A stretch of 64,000 bases of DNA from Pseudomonas grimontii (GTDB lineage: Bacteria > Pseudomonadota > Gammaproteobacteria > Pseudomonadales > Pseudomonadaceae): contig NZ_VFES01000010.1 of assembly GCF_007858185.1 (NCBI RefSeq), forward strand, positions 1 through 64,000, given 5' to 3'. A program made the position numbers and the translations under genes. Below the pieces are notes generated by a model. That model was not told where the DNA came from, did no database searches, and worked only from the letters and a program-made list of their open reading frames with translations. Each line of letters opens with the position of its first letter. The stretch's first letter is position 1. Of this stretch, positions 34,141-42,528 are shown piece by piece.

Positions 34141-34232
34141 ATCGGGGGCAAGCCCCCTCCCACATTTTGAATTGCGAACACATTCAAGTGTGGGAGGGGC
34201 GGTGCGACGATTCGACTTGCCTCCGATAGCGG
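34141..34232. repeat. REP doublet, one arm of the variant type
   Basis: The standard left arm GGGGGCAAGCCCCCTCCCAC is opposed by GTGTGGGAGGGGCGGTGCG running into ACGATTCGACTTGCCTCCG. The variant arm shares its GATTCGACTTGC core with the repeat at 4587-4647 and TTCGACTTGC with that at 9361-9463. It lies between convergent madM and mdcR. Confidence 0.8.
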
Positions 34233-34234
34233 TC

Positions 34235-35149
34235 TCAGGCCTGCCGATTGGCATACATCCGACACTCCGCCAGCAACGCCAGCAAGTTCGGATCGCGCTC
34301 CTTGGCCTTCAGAAACACCACCCCGATATGCTGCTGCAACCGATACCTGGGTTGCAGCGGTATCAGCTTCACGCGGTTCTCGTACACCGCCGCAATCCGC
34401 CCCGGCAGCAACGCATAACCCACCCCCGAGCTGACCATGCTCAGCAGTGTGAAGATGTCATTCACCTGCATCGCCACCTTCGGCTCGAACCCCGCCTGTT
34501 TGAACACACGGTTGCCGTCCTGGTGAGTGGCGAAGCCTTGGGTGAGGGTGATGAAGGTGGCGTCGCGCACGTCGGCCAGGTCGATTTCCTGGTCGCGGTC
34601 GAAGGGCGAGTCGGCCGGGGTGGCGAGGAAGATGTCATCGGAGAACAGCGCAATCTGTTCGCAGTCGGGGTCGTTGGCGTGTTCGTCGAGGGAGATGAGG
34701 ATCGCGTCGACTTCCATGTTCTTAAGCTTGTACAACAGGTCGAAATTGGAGCCGAGGATCAGGTCGATATTAAGTTCGCTGCGTCTGATTTTCAGGCCCA
34801 TGATCAGTTGCGGCACGGTCTTGACCGTCAGCGAATACAGCGAGCCGAGCTTGAAGCGTTCGGCGGAGAAACCGGCGGCTTCGCGGGTCAGGCGAACGCT
34901 GTCGACCACATCGGCGATCAGTTTCTGCGCGCGTTCTTCGAGGACATACGCGCTTTCCAGCGGGGTGAGGTTGCGGCCCTCGTGTTTGAACAGTGGGCAG
35001 CGCAGGGCATTTTCCAGGGAGTGGATGGCGCGGTGCACGCTGACATTGCTGGTTTGCAGTTCGGCGGCGGCGCGGGCCAGGTTGCCGGTGCGCATGAATG
35101 CCAGGAAGATTTCCAGCTTTTTGAGGGTGAATTCTTCGTCGATCAGCAT
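34235..35149 (-). CDS. mdcR: LysR-family regulator of the malonate genes (MdcR)
   Basis: This 304-aa protein has an N-terminal winged helix-turn-helix (LEIFLAFMRTGNLARAAAEL onward, residues about 10-70) and a C-terminal effector domain. The frame is open further upstream, but MLIDEEFTLKKLEIF at 35149 is the family start. Its place at the 3' end of mdcABCDEGH-madLM, convergent with it, is the usual Pseudomonas layout and supports the name. The likely operator is the dyad at 26883. Confidence 0.85.
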   Translation of the reverse strand: MLIDEEFTLKKLEIFLAFMRTGNLARAAAELQTSNVSVHRAIHSLENALRCPLFKHEGRNLTPLESAYVLEERAQKLIADVVDSVRLTREAAGFSAERFKLGSLYSLTVKTVPQLIMGLKIRRSELNIDLILGSNFDLLYKLKNMEVDAILISLDEHANDPDCEQIALFSDDIFLATPADSPFDRDQEIDLADVRDATFITLTQGFATHQDGNRVFKQAGFEPKVAMQVNDIFTLLSMVSSGVGYALLPGRIAAVYENRVKLIPLQPRYRLQQHIGVVFLKAKERDPNLLALLAECRMYANRQA

Positions 35150-35293
35150 GGCCGTGGGCTCTTGTTCGAATGCGTCCGATTGTGCCCGCAAAACCGTGTG
35201 GCGTCCTCGGAACGTCACAAGACGCTTGCACTCTTATGCGCAAGGCTGGACGCTTGCCAGCCAGTTCCAGCGGCTACAGGAGGTCAGTGACAG

Positions 35294-35911
35294 ATGTATC
35301 ACGGGGAACGATTCAACGCCTGGAGCCATTTGCTCGGTGCAGTCGCGGCGTGTATTGGCGCCGTGTGGATGTTGGTGGTGGCGAGCCTGGATGGCAGCCC
35401 CTGGAAGATCGTCAGCGTGGCGATTTATGGCTTTACGCTGATGGTGCTGTACAGCGCGTCGACCGTGTACCACAGCGTTCAGGGACGGCGAAAGGAGATC
35501 ATGCAGAAGGTCGATCACTTTTCGATCTACCTCTTGATCGCCGGCAGCTACACGCCGTTTTGCCTGGTGACACTGAGAGGCCCGTGGGGCTGGACGTTGT
35601 TCGGCATCGTGTGGGGGCTGGCGGTGATCGGCATCCTGCAAGAGATCAAGCCGCGCTCCGAGGCGCGCATCCTGTCCATCGTGATCTACGCGGTGATGGG
35701 CTGGATCGTGCTGGTGGCGGTCAAGCCGCTGATCGCCGCGTTGGGGACGGCGGGGTTTACCTGGCTGGCGTCGGGCGGGGTGCTGTACACCGTCGGCATC
35801 ATCTTCTTTGCCCTGGAGGATCGCCTGCGGCATTCCCATGGGATCTGGCATTTGTTTGTGATCGGCGGCAGCTTGCTGCACTTTGTGGCGATCATGCATT
35901 ACGTGCTTTGA
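35294..35911 (+). CDS. trhA: Hemolysin III / PAQR-family membrane protein (TrhA-like)
   Basis: This 205-aa protein has seven predicted membrane helices. The conserved polar residues of the PAQR family are visible: Glu in MYHGERFNAWSH, Ser and His in YSASTVYHS, Asp in KVDHFSIY, and the C-terminal HSHGIWHLF and HFVAIMHY histidines. E. coli TrhA (YqfA) affects membrane energetics; haemolysis is not an established natural role. It is monocistronic, between divergent mdcR and convergent lysR. Confidence 0.9.
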   Translation: MYHGERFNAWSHLLGAVAACIGAVWMLVVASLDGSPWKIVSVAIYGFTLMVLYSASTVYHSVQGRRKEIMQKVDHFSIYLLIAGSYTPFCLVTLRGPWGWTLFGIVWGLAVIGILQEIKPRSEARILSIVIYAVMGWIVLVAVKPLIAALGTAGFTWLASGGVLYTVGIIFFALEDRLRHSHGIWHLFVIGGSLLHFVAIMHYVL

Positions 35912-35936
35912 AGGTGGAAGGGGGGCTTCGGTGTCC

Positions 35937-36839
35937 TTAGATGCGCGCCAATAACTCGCATGCCCGCTTGCCCAGGATCTCCAGCAGATTGGCCAGCATA
36001 TGCGGCGGCGGTTCATCGGCGCGGGTCAGGGCGTAGAGGGTGATCGGCAGCGGCGGGGTGAGGGTGCGGATGCAGGTGGTGGCCGTTGAGGCGCCCAACG
36101 CCGTGAACGGATCGATCACCGTCAAGCCGGCGCCCGATTCCACCATCGCCCGCGCCAGGGAATAGGTTTGCACCGAGATCGTCACTCGAGGCGGTGGGTC
36201 GACGTTCTCCAGGTAGCTGTCCAGCTTGGCGGCCAGCGGATCAGCACTGGAAAGCCCAATCAACGGCGCACCTGCCAGATCGCTCAGCGGCAATGGCCGG
36301 CTGATTTCAGCCGCCGACCAATAGCCCGTGGACGCCAGGGCCACCAACACACCGTTGGCGAGCACCTGTGTGGTCAACCCGGGATGGCCGGAGAAGTTGA
36401 GGGTCAAGGCCAGGTCAATCTCGCGCATCAACAGCTTTTGCACCAGCTCGCGGCTATGGTCGCTGGACAGCTCGCACGCGATGTCCGGGTAGTCGCGTTT
36501 CCATTCCAGAATCGCCGGTGGCAGCAGCGACAGCGCCAACGCCGGGATCGCACCAATGCGCACGCTTTGCCCTGGGGCGCGACGCAAGCTCTTGGCCAGG
36601 CGCCGCACGCCTTGCAGGCTCTCGGTGACTTTTTCGACCTCGCTTTCCAGTGCCAGGGCCTCCGGCGTGGGCTGCAATTTGCCGCGCACCCGCAGGAACA
36701 GCGGAAAGCCCAGCTGCAGTTCGGCATGCTGCAACACCTTGGTCACCGCTGGTTGCGACACATGCAGCAACTGCGCAGCGGCGCTGACGGAGCCGGTCTG
36801 GCGGATGGCCTGGAAGATTTCGATATGACGCAAGCGCAT
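35937..36839 (-). CDS. LysR-family transcriptional regulator, probably of the adjacent dadA-like operon
   Basis: This 300-aa protein has the helix-turn-helix in IEIFQAIRQTGSVSAAAQLL and HVSQPAVTKVLQHAE (residues about 5-40) and a substrate-binding domain. The start at 36839 (MRLRHIEIF) is chosen on family form over an upstream in-frame ATG at 36884. It is divergent from the FAD oxidase gene across 108 bp, the standard layout for a LysR gene controlling its neighbour. The inducer is unknown; a D-amino acid or its keto product is inferred from context. Confidence 0.85.
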   Translation of the reverse strand: MRLRHIEIFQAIRQTGSVSAAAQLLHVSQPAVTKVLQHAELQLGFPLFLRVRGKLQPTPEALALESEVEKVTESLQGVRRLAKSLRRAPGQSVRIGAIPALALSLLPPAILEWKRDYPDIACELSSDHSRELVQKLLMREIDLALTLNFSGHPGLTTQVLANGVLVALASTGYWSAAEISRPLPLSDLAGAPLIGLSSADPLAAKLDSYLENVDPPPRVTISVQTYSLARAMVESGAGLTVIDPFTALGASTATTCIRTLTPPLPITLYALTRADEPPPHMLANLLEILGKRACELLARI

Positions 36840-36848
36840 GGCAAGTCC

Positions 36849-36863
36849 ATAACCTTTGTTTAT
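36849..36863. promoter_or_regulatory. Candidate LysR operator between lysR and dadA-like gene
   Basis: ATAA-N7-TTAT is a 15-bp AT-rich dyad of the T-N11-A type. It starts 10 bp before the regulator's start codon and about 85 bp upstream of the oxidase gene. The call is by position and symmetry only. Confidence 0.35.
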
Positions 36864-36947
36864 AGGTGATCCATCTTTATTCATTGTCGGTGGCCTGTCA
36901 CCTGCGCCTACGCTTGAGCCTACTTATTCAAGGGCTCGGGGATTGGT

Positions 36948-38195
36948 ATGGTCAGGCAGGTTTGCATCATTGGCGGTGGGGTTATCGGCCTGGCGAGCGC
37001 GTATGCGCTGGTGCGTGCCGGCCACGAAGTGACGGTGATCGATGCGCGCGACACCCTGGGCAGTGAAACCAGTTTCGCCAATGGCGGGCAATTGTCCTAC
37101 CGCTACGTCGCGCCACTGGCTGATGCGGGGGTGCCGCTGCAGGCAATTGGCTGGTTGCTGCGTGGTGACTCGCCGTTGAAGCTGCGCCCACGCCTGGACC
37201 CTCAGCAATGGCGCTGGATGGCCGCCTTCATCGGCGCCTGCCGGGGCTCGGTGAACAAACGCAACGCCACCCATTTGCTGCGCCTGGCGAGCCTGAGCCA
37301 AAACACCTTGCAGCAATGGCGCGTCGACGACCGCCTGGATGCTTTCAACTGGCGGCGTAACGGCAAGCTGGTGACCTTTCGCGATGCCGATACCTTTGAG
37401 CGGGCACGCGGCAAGGTCACCGACATCCTGCAACAACAAGTGCTGTCGACGCTCGATTGTGCCCGCCTGGAGCCGGCGCTGGCGCAGGTGGCGGGTGAGT
37501 TTGTCGGTGGTATCTACACGCCCAATGAGGAAGTGGCGGACTGTCATGCCTTCTGCCAACAGCTGGCGGCACGCCTTGAATCGTCGGGGCGCTGCACCTT
37601 TTTGCTGGGGCGCAAAGTCACCGGGATTCGCCACGCCGACGGCGCGGTACAGGCCATCGAGTTGGGCGGCGAAGTGATGCCGGTGGAAGAACTGGTGCTG
37701 GCGGCCGGTCATCGCAGCGCCGAGTTGGCGTTGCCGGGCCTCTCTCTGTCGTTGTATCCACTCAAGGGCTACAGCCTCAGCGTACCGATTGGCGCGCAGC
37801 ACCAGGCGCCGAATGTGAGCATCACCGACTACGACCGCAAGATTGTCTACGCGCGCATCGGCGAACAACTGCGGGTGGCGGCCATGGTGGATATTGTCGG
37901 CTTTGACGCCTGCCTTGAGCCCAAGCGCCTGGCGTTGATGAAGCGTCAGGCGGTCGAGACATTTCCTACGGCCGGTGACTACGCCCATGCCGTGGAATGG
38001 GCCGGTATGCGCCCGGCCACCCCGACCGGCGTGCCGCTGATTGGCGCCAGCGTCTATCGCAACCTGTGGCTGAACCTGGGCCACGGGGCCCTTGGCTTTA
38101 CCCTGGCGTGCGGCAGCGGCCAATTGCTGGCCGAACTGATCGGCAACCACCTACCTTCCATTGATATGCAGGGCCTGGCGCCCCGCGCCGCGTGA
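36948..38195 (+). CDS. FAD-dependent D-amino-acid dehydrogenase (DadA-like)
   Basis: This 415-aa DAO-family flavoprotein has an N-terminal dinucleotide motif (VCIIGGGVIGLASAYALVRAG), then SFANGGQLSYRYVAPLAD, a typical DadA active-site region, and the C-terminal AGMRPATPTGVPLIGA and NLGHGALGFTLACGSG. It should oxidise D-amino acids to imines that hydrolyse to 2-oxo acids. It is not the alr-dadA locus, as no racemase is present; a RidA-type imine deaminase and a periplasmic amino-acid binder follow. Substrate is not deducible. The ATG at 36948 gives MVRQVCIIGGG. Confidence 0.88.
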   Translation: MVRQVCIIGGGVIGLASAYALVRAGHEVTVIDARDTLGSETSFANGGQLSYRYVAPLADAGVPLQAIGWLLRGDSPLKLRPRLDPQQWRWMAAFIGACRGSVNKRNATHLLRLASLSQNTLQQWRVDDRLDAFNWRRNGKLVTFRDADTFERARGKVTDILQQQVLSTLDCARLEPALAQVAGEFVGGIYTPNEEVADCHAFCQQLAARLESSGRCTFLLGRKVTGIRHADGAVQAIELGGEVMPVEELVLAAGHRSAELALPGLSLSLYPLKGYSLSVPIGAQHQAPNVSITDYDRKIVYARIGEQLRVAAMVDIVGFDACLEPKRLALMKRQAVETFPTAGDYAHAVEWAGMRPATPTGVPLIGASVYRNLWLNLGHGALGFTLACGSGQLLAELIGNHLPSIDMQGLAPRAA

Positions 38196-38205
38196 GGACT
38201 CATCC

Positions 38206-38556
38206 ATGACCATCAACCGAATCAGCAGCAACGACAGACTGTCCGGCGCCGTTACGTTCAAGGATCTGGTATTCCTGTCGGGCCAGGTGCCCGGCGAAGG
38301 CCTGGATGTGGCGACACAAACCCGCGAAGTGCTGGCCAAGATCGACGGGCTGCTGGCCCAGGCCGGCAGTGACAAGGACCATCTGCTGAACGCGACCATT
38401 TACTTGAAAGACATCGGCAGCGGTTTCGCGCCGATGAATGACGTATGGGCCGCCTGGCTATCGCCGGGGATGGCGCCGACGCGCACCACCTTGCAGGCGG
38501 AACTGGCGCGGCCGAGTGTGCTGGTGGAAATCAGCGTGATTGCTGTACGTAAATAA
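38206..38556 (+). CDS. RidA-family (YjgF) enamine/imine deaminase
   Basis: This 116-aa RidA-fold protein has the substrate-carboxylate Arg in PTRTTLQAELARPSVLVEI and the trimer-interface ATIYLKDIGSGFAPMNDVW. RidA enzymes hydrolyse reactive imines such as those released by DadA-type flavoproteins. The gene starts 10 nt after the oxidase stop, so the product probably clears that enzyme's imine. The start MTINRISSNDRLSGA at 38206 follows TGAGGA. Confidence 0.88.
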   Translation: MTINRISSNDRLSGAVTFKDLVFLSGQVPGEGLDVATQTREVLAKIDGLLAQAGSDKDHLLNATIYLKDIGSGFAPMNDVWAAWLSPGMAPTRTTLQAELARPSVLVEISVIAVRK

Positions 38557-38581
38557 CGTCAAAGACCAACGGAGAATAACA

Positions 38582-39484
38582 ATGAAAAAAATCCTGTTGA
38601 CCGGCTGCACCCTGGGCCTTTTGCTGGGGGCACACGCCCACGCCAACCAGGCGCCGCTGGACGGTACGCTGGGCAAGATCGCCAACGCCAAGTCCATCAC
38701 CCTGGGCTATCGTGATGCGTCGGTGCCGTTTTCCTATGTGGGCGATCACAGTGGCAAGCCGATGGGCTATTCGGTAGACCTGGCCAGCAAGATCGTCGAG
38801 CGTATCCAGCAGAAAACCGGGGTGGCCGACCTTAAGGTGAAGTACAACCTGGTGACCTCTCAAACGCGCATTCCGCTGGTGCAGAACGGCACCGTCGACC
38901 TGGAATGCGGCTCCACTGGAGTCACGGCCGAGCGGCAGAAGCAGGTGGCATTTTCCTACGGGTTTATTTACGTGAAAGGCCAGTTGCTGACGGCTAAAGA
39001 CAGCGGCATCAAGAGCTTCGCCGACCTGGCGGGCAAGAACGTGGTGACCACCGCCGGCACCACCAACGAGCGTTTTCTAAAGAGCTACAACGCCGAGCAC
39101 AAGAGCAATATGTTCGTGATCAGCGCCAAGGACCACGGCGAGGCATTCAAGATGCTCGAGACGGGCCGCGCAGCCGCGTTCTACATGGACGATGCATTGC
39201 TCTACGGCGAACGCGCCAAGGCCCGCGACCCACACAACTGGGTGGTGGTCGGCGAGGAACAGTCGCGGGAGATCTACAGCTGCATGGTGCGCAAGGATGA
39301 CCCGCAGTTTCTTGCGGTGGTCAACGAGACCCTCGGCGACCTGTACCGTTCGGGGGAGATCAACGGGATTTACCAGCGCTGGTTTGAACAGCCGATTCCG
39401 CCCAAGGGCTTGAACCTGGAATTCCCGATGACCAGTGAGTTGAAGGCGATCATTGCCAAGCCGATCAGCGATCCGGTGGAGTGA
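38582..39484 (+). CDS. Periplasmic amino-acid-binding protein (glutamate/aspartate type)
   Basis: This 300-aa SBP_bac_3-family protein has a signal peptide (ILLTGCTLGLLLGAHAHA, cleavage near residue 19-20). The core starts SITLGYRDASVPFSYVGD and includes LVQNGTVDLECGSTGVT and AGTTNERFLK, resembling GltI/DEBP binders of acidic amino acids. The Cys in the signal region is not in a convincing lipobox. It lies 25 nt after ridA, with GGAGAA before the ATG, so it is probably the third gene of the operon. No permease or ATPase genes follow, so it must share a transporter encoded elsewhere. Confidence 0.87.
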   Translation: MKKILLTGCTLGLLLGAHAHANQAPLDGTLGKIANAKSITLGYRDASVPFSYVGDHSGKPMGYSVDLASKIVERIQQKTGVADLKVKYNLVTSQTRIPLVQNGTVDLECGSTGVTAERQKQVAFSYGFIYVKGQLLTAKDSGIKSFADLAGKNVVTTAGTTNERFLKSYNAEHKSNMFVISAKDHGEAFKMLETGRAAAFYMDDALLYGERAKARDPHNWVVVGEEQSREIYSCMVRKDDPQFLAVVNETLGDLYRSGEINGIYQRWFEQPIPPKGLNLEFPMTSELKAIIAKPISDPVE

Positions 39485-39508
39485 TCACCTCCTCCAAATG
39501 TGGGAGGG

Positions 39509-40228
39509 TTAGAAGTCGCCCCAGAGTTGTTGTGCAACCGCCAGCGCGACGACGGGCGCAGTCTCGGTGCGCAACACACGCGGGCCGAGGCGGGCGGCGT
39601 GGAAGCCGGCGCCTTGGGCGGTGTCGACTTCGGAGTCGGTCAGCCCACCCTCCGGGCCGATCAGAAACGCCAGGCTCGCAGGCTTGGCATGGCTGACCAT
39701 CGGCTCGGCCACCGGGTGCAGCACCAGCTTCAGGTCTGCTTTGGCCTGCTTTAACCAGTCTGCCAGCAGCAACGGCGGGTGAATCACTGGCACCGTCGAA
39801 CGCCCGCATTGCTCGCACGCGCTGATCGCCACCTGGCGCCAGTGCAGCAGGCGTTTGTCGGCGCGTTCGTCCTTGAGGCGTACTTCGCAGCGGTCGCTGA
39901 AGATCGGCGTGATGGCGTTGACGCCCAGCTCGGTGGCTTTCTGGATCGCCCAATCCATGCGCTCGCCCCGGGACAGGCCCTGGCCGAGGTGGATGTGCAG
40001 CGGCGATTCGGCCTGGCCGGCGAAGCTTTCCGTCAGCTGCACGGTGACGCGTTTTTTACCGACTTCCAGCAGGCTGCCCAGGAACTCCTGACCGGAACCG
40101 TCGAACAATTGCACGGCGTCACCTTCGCCCATGCGCAGCACGCGACTGATGTAGTGCGCCTGGGCTTCGGGCAGCTCGTGATCGCCGAGGCTCAGCGGGG
40201 TGTCGGTGAAAAAGCGGGACAGTCTCAT
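39509..40228 (-). CDS. rsmE: 16S rRNA (uracil1498-N3)-methyltransferase
   Basis: This 239-aa SPOUT-fold methyltransferase modifies U1498 of 16S rRNA. Signatures are the N-terminal MRLSRFFTD and HYISRVLRM, LGQGLSRGERMDWAIQKATE, and the C-terminal knot LIGPEGGLTDSEVD with LGPRVLRTETA. The start at 40228 is taken from the family pattern; the frame runs further upstream. It follows bioA by 37 nt in the same direction. Confidence 0.93.
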   Translation of the reverse strand: MRLSRFFTDTPLSLGDHELPEAQAHYISRVLRMGEGDAVQLFDGSGQEFLGSLLEVGKKRVTVQLTESFAGQAESPLHIHLGQGLSRGERMDWAIQKATELGVNAITPIFSDRCEVRLKDERADKRLLHWRQVAISACEQCGRSTVPVIHPPLLLADWLKQAKADLKLVLHPVAEPMVSHAKPASLAFLIGPEGGLTDSEVDTAQGAGFHAARLGPRVLRTETAPVVALAVAQQLWGDF

Positions 40229-40265
40229 TTCTGTTCTCTGAAAAAAGGTGTAGGTGTGCCGGCAA

Positions 40266-41672
40266 TCAACCCGGATCGCGGAAGCCGGGGTGGAAGTCCT
40301 TCGGCACCGCAACACTGACTTTGCTGTTGGTGGCGATGTCGATGCCTTCGCTGGCAACGTCGGCGAGGAAGTCGATCTGCTCCGGCGTAATCACATAGGG
40401 CGGCAGGAAATACACCACGCTGCCCAGCGGCCGCAACAGCGCGCCGCGTTCCAGGGCGTGTTCGAACACCTTCAGGCCACGGCGTTCCTGCCACGGGTAA
40501 GCGGTCTTGGTGGCCTTGTCCTGGACCATCTCGATGGCCAGCACCATGCCGGTCTGGCGTACTTCCGAGACATGCGGATGGTCGACCAGGTGCGCCGTTG
40601 CCGTGGCCATGCGCTGGGCCAGGGCCTGGTTGTTTTCGATGACGTTGTCTTCTTCGAAAATATCCAGGGTCGCCAGGGCCGCCGCGCACGCCAGCGGGTT
40701 GCCGGTGTAGCTGTGGGAGTGCAGGAAGGCGCGCAGGGTCGGGTAGTCGTCGTAGAACGCGTCGTAGACGTCATCGGTGGTGACCACGGCGGCCAACGGC
40801 AGGTAGCCGCCGGTGAGGGCCTTGGACAAACACAGGAAATCCGGGCGGATGCCGGCCTGTTCACAGGCGAACATGGTCCCGGTGCGCCCGAAGCCCACGG
40901 CGATTTCATCGTGGATCAGGTGCACACCATAGCGGTCGCAGGCTTCGCGCAGCAGCTTGAGGTACACCGGGTGGTACATGCGCATGCCGCCGGCGCCCTG
41001 GATCAGCGGTTCGACGATCACGGCGGCGACGGTATCGTGGTGCTCGGCCAGGGTCTGTTCCATGGCCAGGAACATGTTGCGCGAGTGTTCTTCCCAGCTC
41101 ATGCCCTCGGGGCGCAGGTAGCAATCCGGGCTTGGCACCTTGAGGGTGTCCAGCAACAGCGCTTTGTAGGTCTCGGTGAACAGCGGCACGTCGCCTACCG
41201 ACATCGCGGCGATGGTTTCGCCGTGGTAGCTGTTGGTCAGGGTGACGAAGCGTTTTTTATTCGGCAGGCCACGATTGAGCCAGTAGTGAAAGCTCATCTT
41301 CAGCGCGACTTCGATGCAGGACGAACCGTTATCGGCATAGAAGCAGCGGGTCAGGCCCTCGGGGGTCATCTTTACCAGGCGCTCGGACAGTTCGATGACC
41401 GGCTGGTGGCTGAAACCAGCGAGGATCACGTGTTCCAGTTGGTCGACCTGGTCCTTGATGCGCTGGTTGATGCGTGGGTTGGCGTGGCCGAACACGTTGA
41501 CCCACCAGGAACTGACGGCGTCGAGGTAGCGCTTGCCTTCGAAGTCTTCCAGCCATACGCCTTCACCGCGCTTGATCGGGATCAGCGGCAGTTGCTGGTG
41601 GTCTTTCATCTGGGTGCAGGGATGCCACAGCACCGCGAGGTCGCGTTGCATCCACTGGTTGTTCAAGCCCAT
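40266..41672 (-). CDS. bioA: Adenosylmethionine-8-amino-7-oxononanoate aminotransferase
   Basis: This 468-aa class III PLP aminotransferase of biotin synthesis uses SAM as amino donor. Signatures are LWHPCTQM at the N-terminus, YADNGSSCIEVALKMSFHYW, IHDEIAVGFGRTGTMFACEQ, and the PLP lysine in CLSKALTGGYLPLAA. The start at 41672 (MGLNNQWMQRDL) is chosen over an upstream in-frame ATG. It sits apart from the other bio genes, with rsmE downstream, as in other Pseudomonas. Confidence 0.94.
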   Translation of the reverse strand: MGLNNQWMQRDLAVLWHPCTQMKDHQQLPLIPIKRGEGVWLEDFEGKRYLDAVSSWWVNVFGHANPRINQRIKDQVDQLEHVILAGFSHQPVIELSERLVKMTPEGLTRCFYADNGSSCIEVALKMSFHYWLNRGLPNKKRFVTLTNSYHGETIAAMSVGDVPLFTETYKALLLDTLKVPSPDCYLRPEGMSWEEHSRNMFLAMEQTLAEHHDTVAAVIVEPLIQGAGGMRMYHPVYLKLLREACDRYGVHLIHDEIAVGFGRTGTMFACEQAGIRPDFLCLSKALTGGYLPLAAVVTTDDVYDAFYDDYPTLRAFLHSHSYTGNPLACAAALATLDIFEEDNVIENNQALAQRMATATAHLVDHPHVSEVRQTGMVLAIEMVQDKATKTAYPWQERRGLKVFEHALERGALLRPLGSVVYFLPPYVITPEQIDFLADVASEGIDIATNSKVSVAVPKDFHPGFRDPG

Positions 41673-41944
41673 CGGTGATCTCCTCGAAGCGGTCCTGCGA
41701 GCGGCGCAGGCGAAACAATCGCGCAAGCCTATGCAATGGTGGCCCGGGTCACAAGCCATTGTGGGGAATTCGGGGTAAACGTAGGACGGACTGTCACGTT
41801 TCTTGGGAATAGTCCTTAATCCTTGGTTAACTTATTGTGCATACGCTCTTGATCGTATTTCTCTATATTTCAAAGCAAAATTTTCCGCTTTAATTCGATA
41901 GGTAAATCGCTAGTCTTGGGCGCAGCTCTTACGGGATTAAGTAC

Positions 41945-42496
41945 ATGCAGCTACGTAACTCACCGGCCCGTTATGGCTGGGTCAGTATGGTTTTGCACTG
42001 GGGCGTGGCCCTGGTGGTATTCGGTCTGTTCGCCCTGGGCTTGTGGATGGTCGGGCTCGACTATTACAGCGCCTGGCGCAAAGACGCGCCGGACCTGCAC
42101 AAGAGCATTGGTATCACACTGTTCGCCATCATGCTGGTACGTATTGTCTGGCGCCTGATCAGCCCGCCGCCTCCGCCGCTGGCCAGTTACAGCCGCTTGA
42201 CCCGTATCGGTGCCGCGTTCGGCCACGCGTTCCTTTATCTCGGGCTGTTTGCCGTGATGATCGCCGGTTACCTGATTTCCACCGCAGACGGTGTCGGTAT
42301 CCCGGTGTTTGGCCTGTTTGAAATTCCTGCCGTGGTTTCCGGTCTACCGGACCAGGCAGACACCGCCGGCGTGGTGCACCTGTACCTCGCCTGGGTGTTG
42401 GTAGTCTTCGCCGGCTTGCACGGCGTGGCTGCGTTGAAACACCACTTTATCGATCGTGATGCGACCCTCACGCGAATGCTGGGGCGCAAAGCCTGA
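41945..42496 (+). CDS. Cytochrome b561-family di-haem membrane protein
   Basis: This 183-aa protein has four membrane helices and haem-ligand histidines in MVLHWGVALVVFGLF, DLHKSIGITLFAIML, GHAFLYLGLFAVMIAGY and GLHGVAALKHHFI. It belongs to the bacterial cytochrome b561 (YceJ/YodB) group that passes electrons between quinol and periplasmic partners. yceI follows, its ATG 33 nt after this stop; the yceJ-yceI pairing is conserved. The upstream 270 bp is AT-rich and should contain the promoter. Confidence 0.9.
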   Translation: MQLRNSPARYGWVSMVLHWGVALVVFGLFALGLWMVGLDYYSAWRKDAPDLHKSIGITLFAIMLVRIVWRLISPPPPPLASYSRLTRIGAAFGHAFLYLGLFAVMIAGYLISTADGVGIPVFGLFEIPAVVSGLPDQADTAGVVHLYLAWVLVVFAGLHGVAALKHHFIDRDATLTRMLGRKA

Positions 42497-42528
42497 TGTT
42501 CAACCTCGACTCACAAGGAATAGAAAGC

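Noticed and set aside
36948..38195. Assignment as the housekeeping dadA of the alanine racemase operon
   Set aside because: No alr/dadX racemase or lrp neighbour; instead ridA and a binding protein follow, so a paralogue with a different substrate is more likely.
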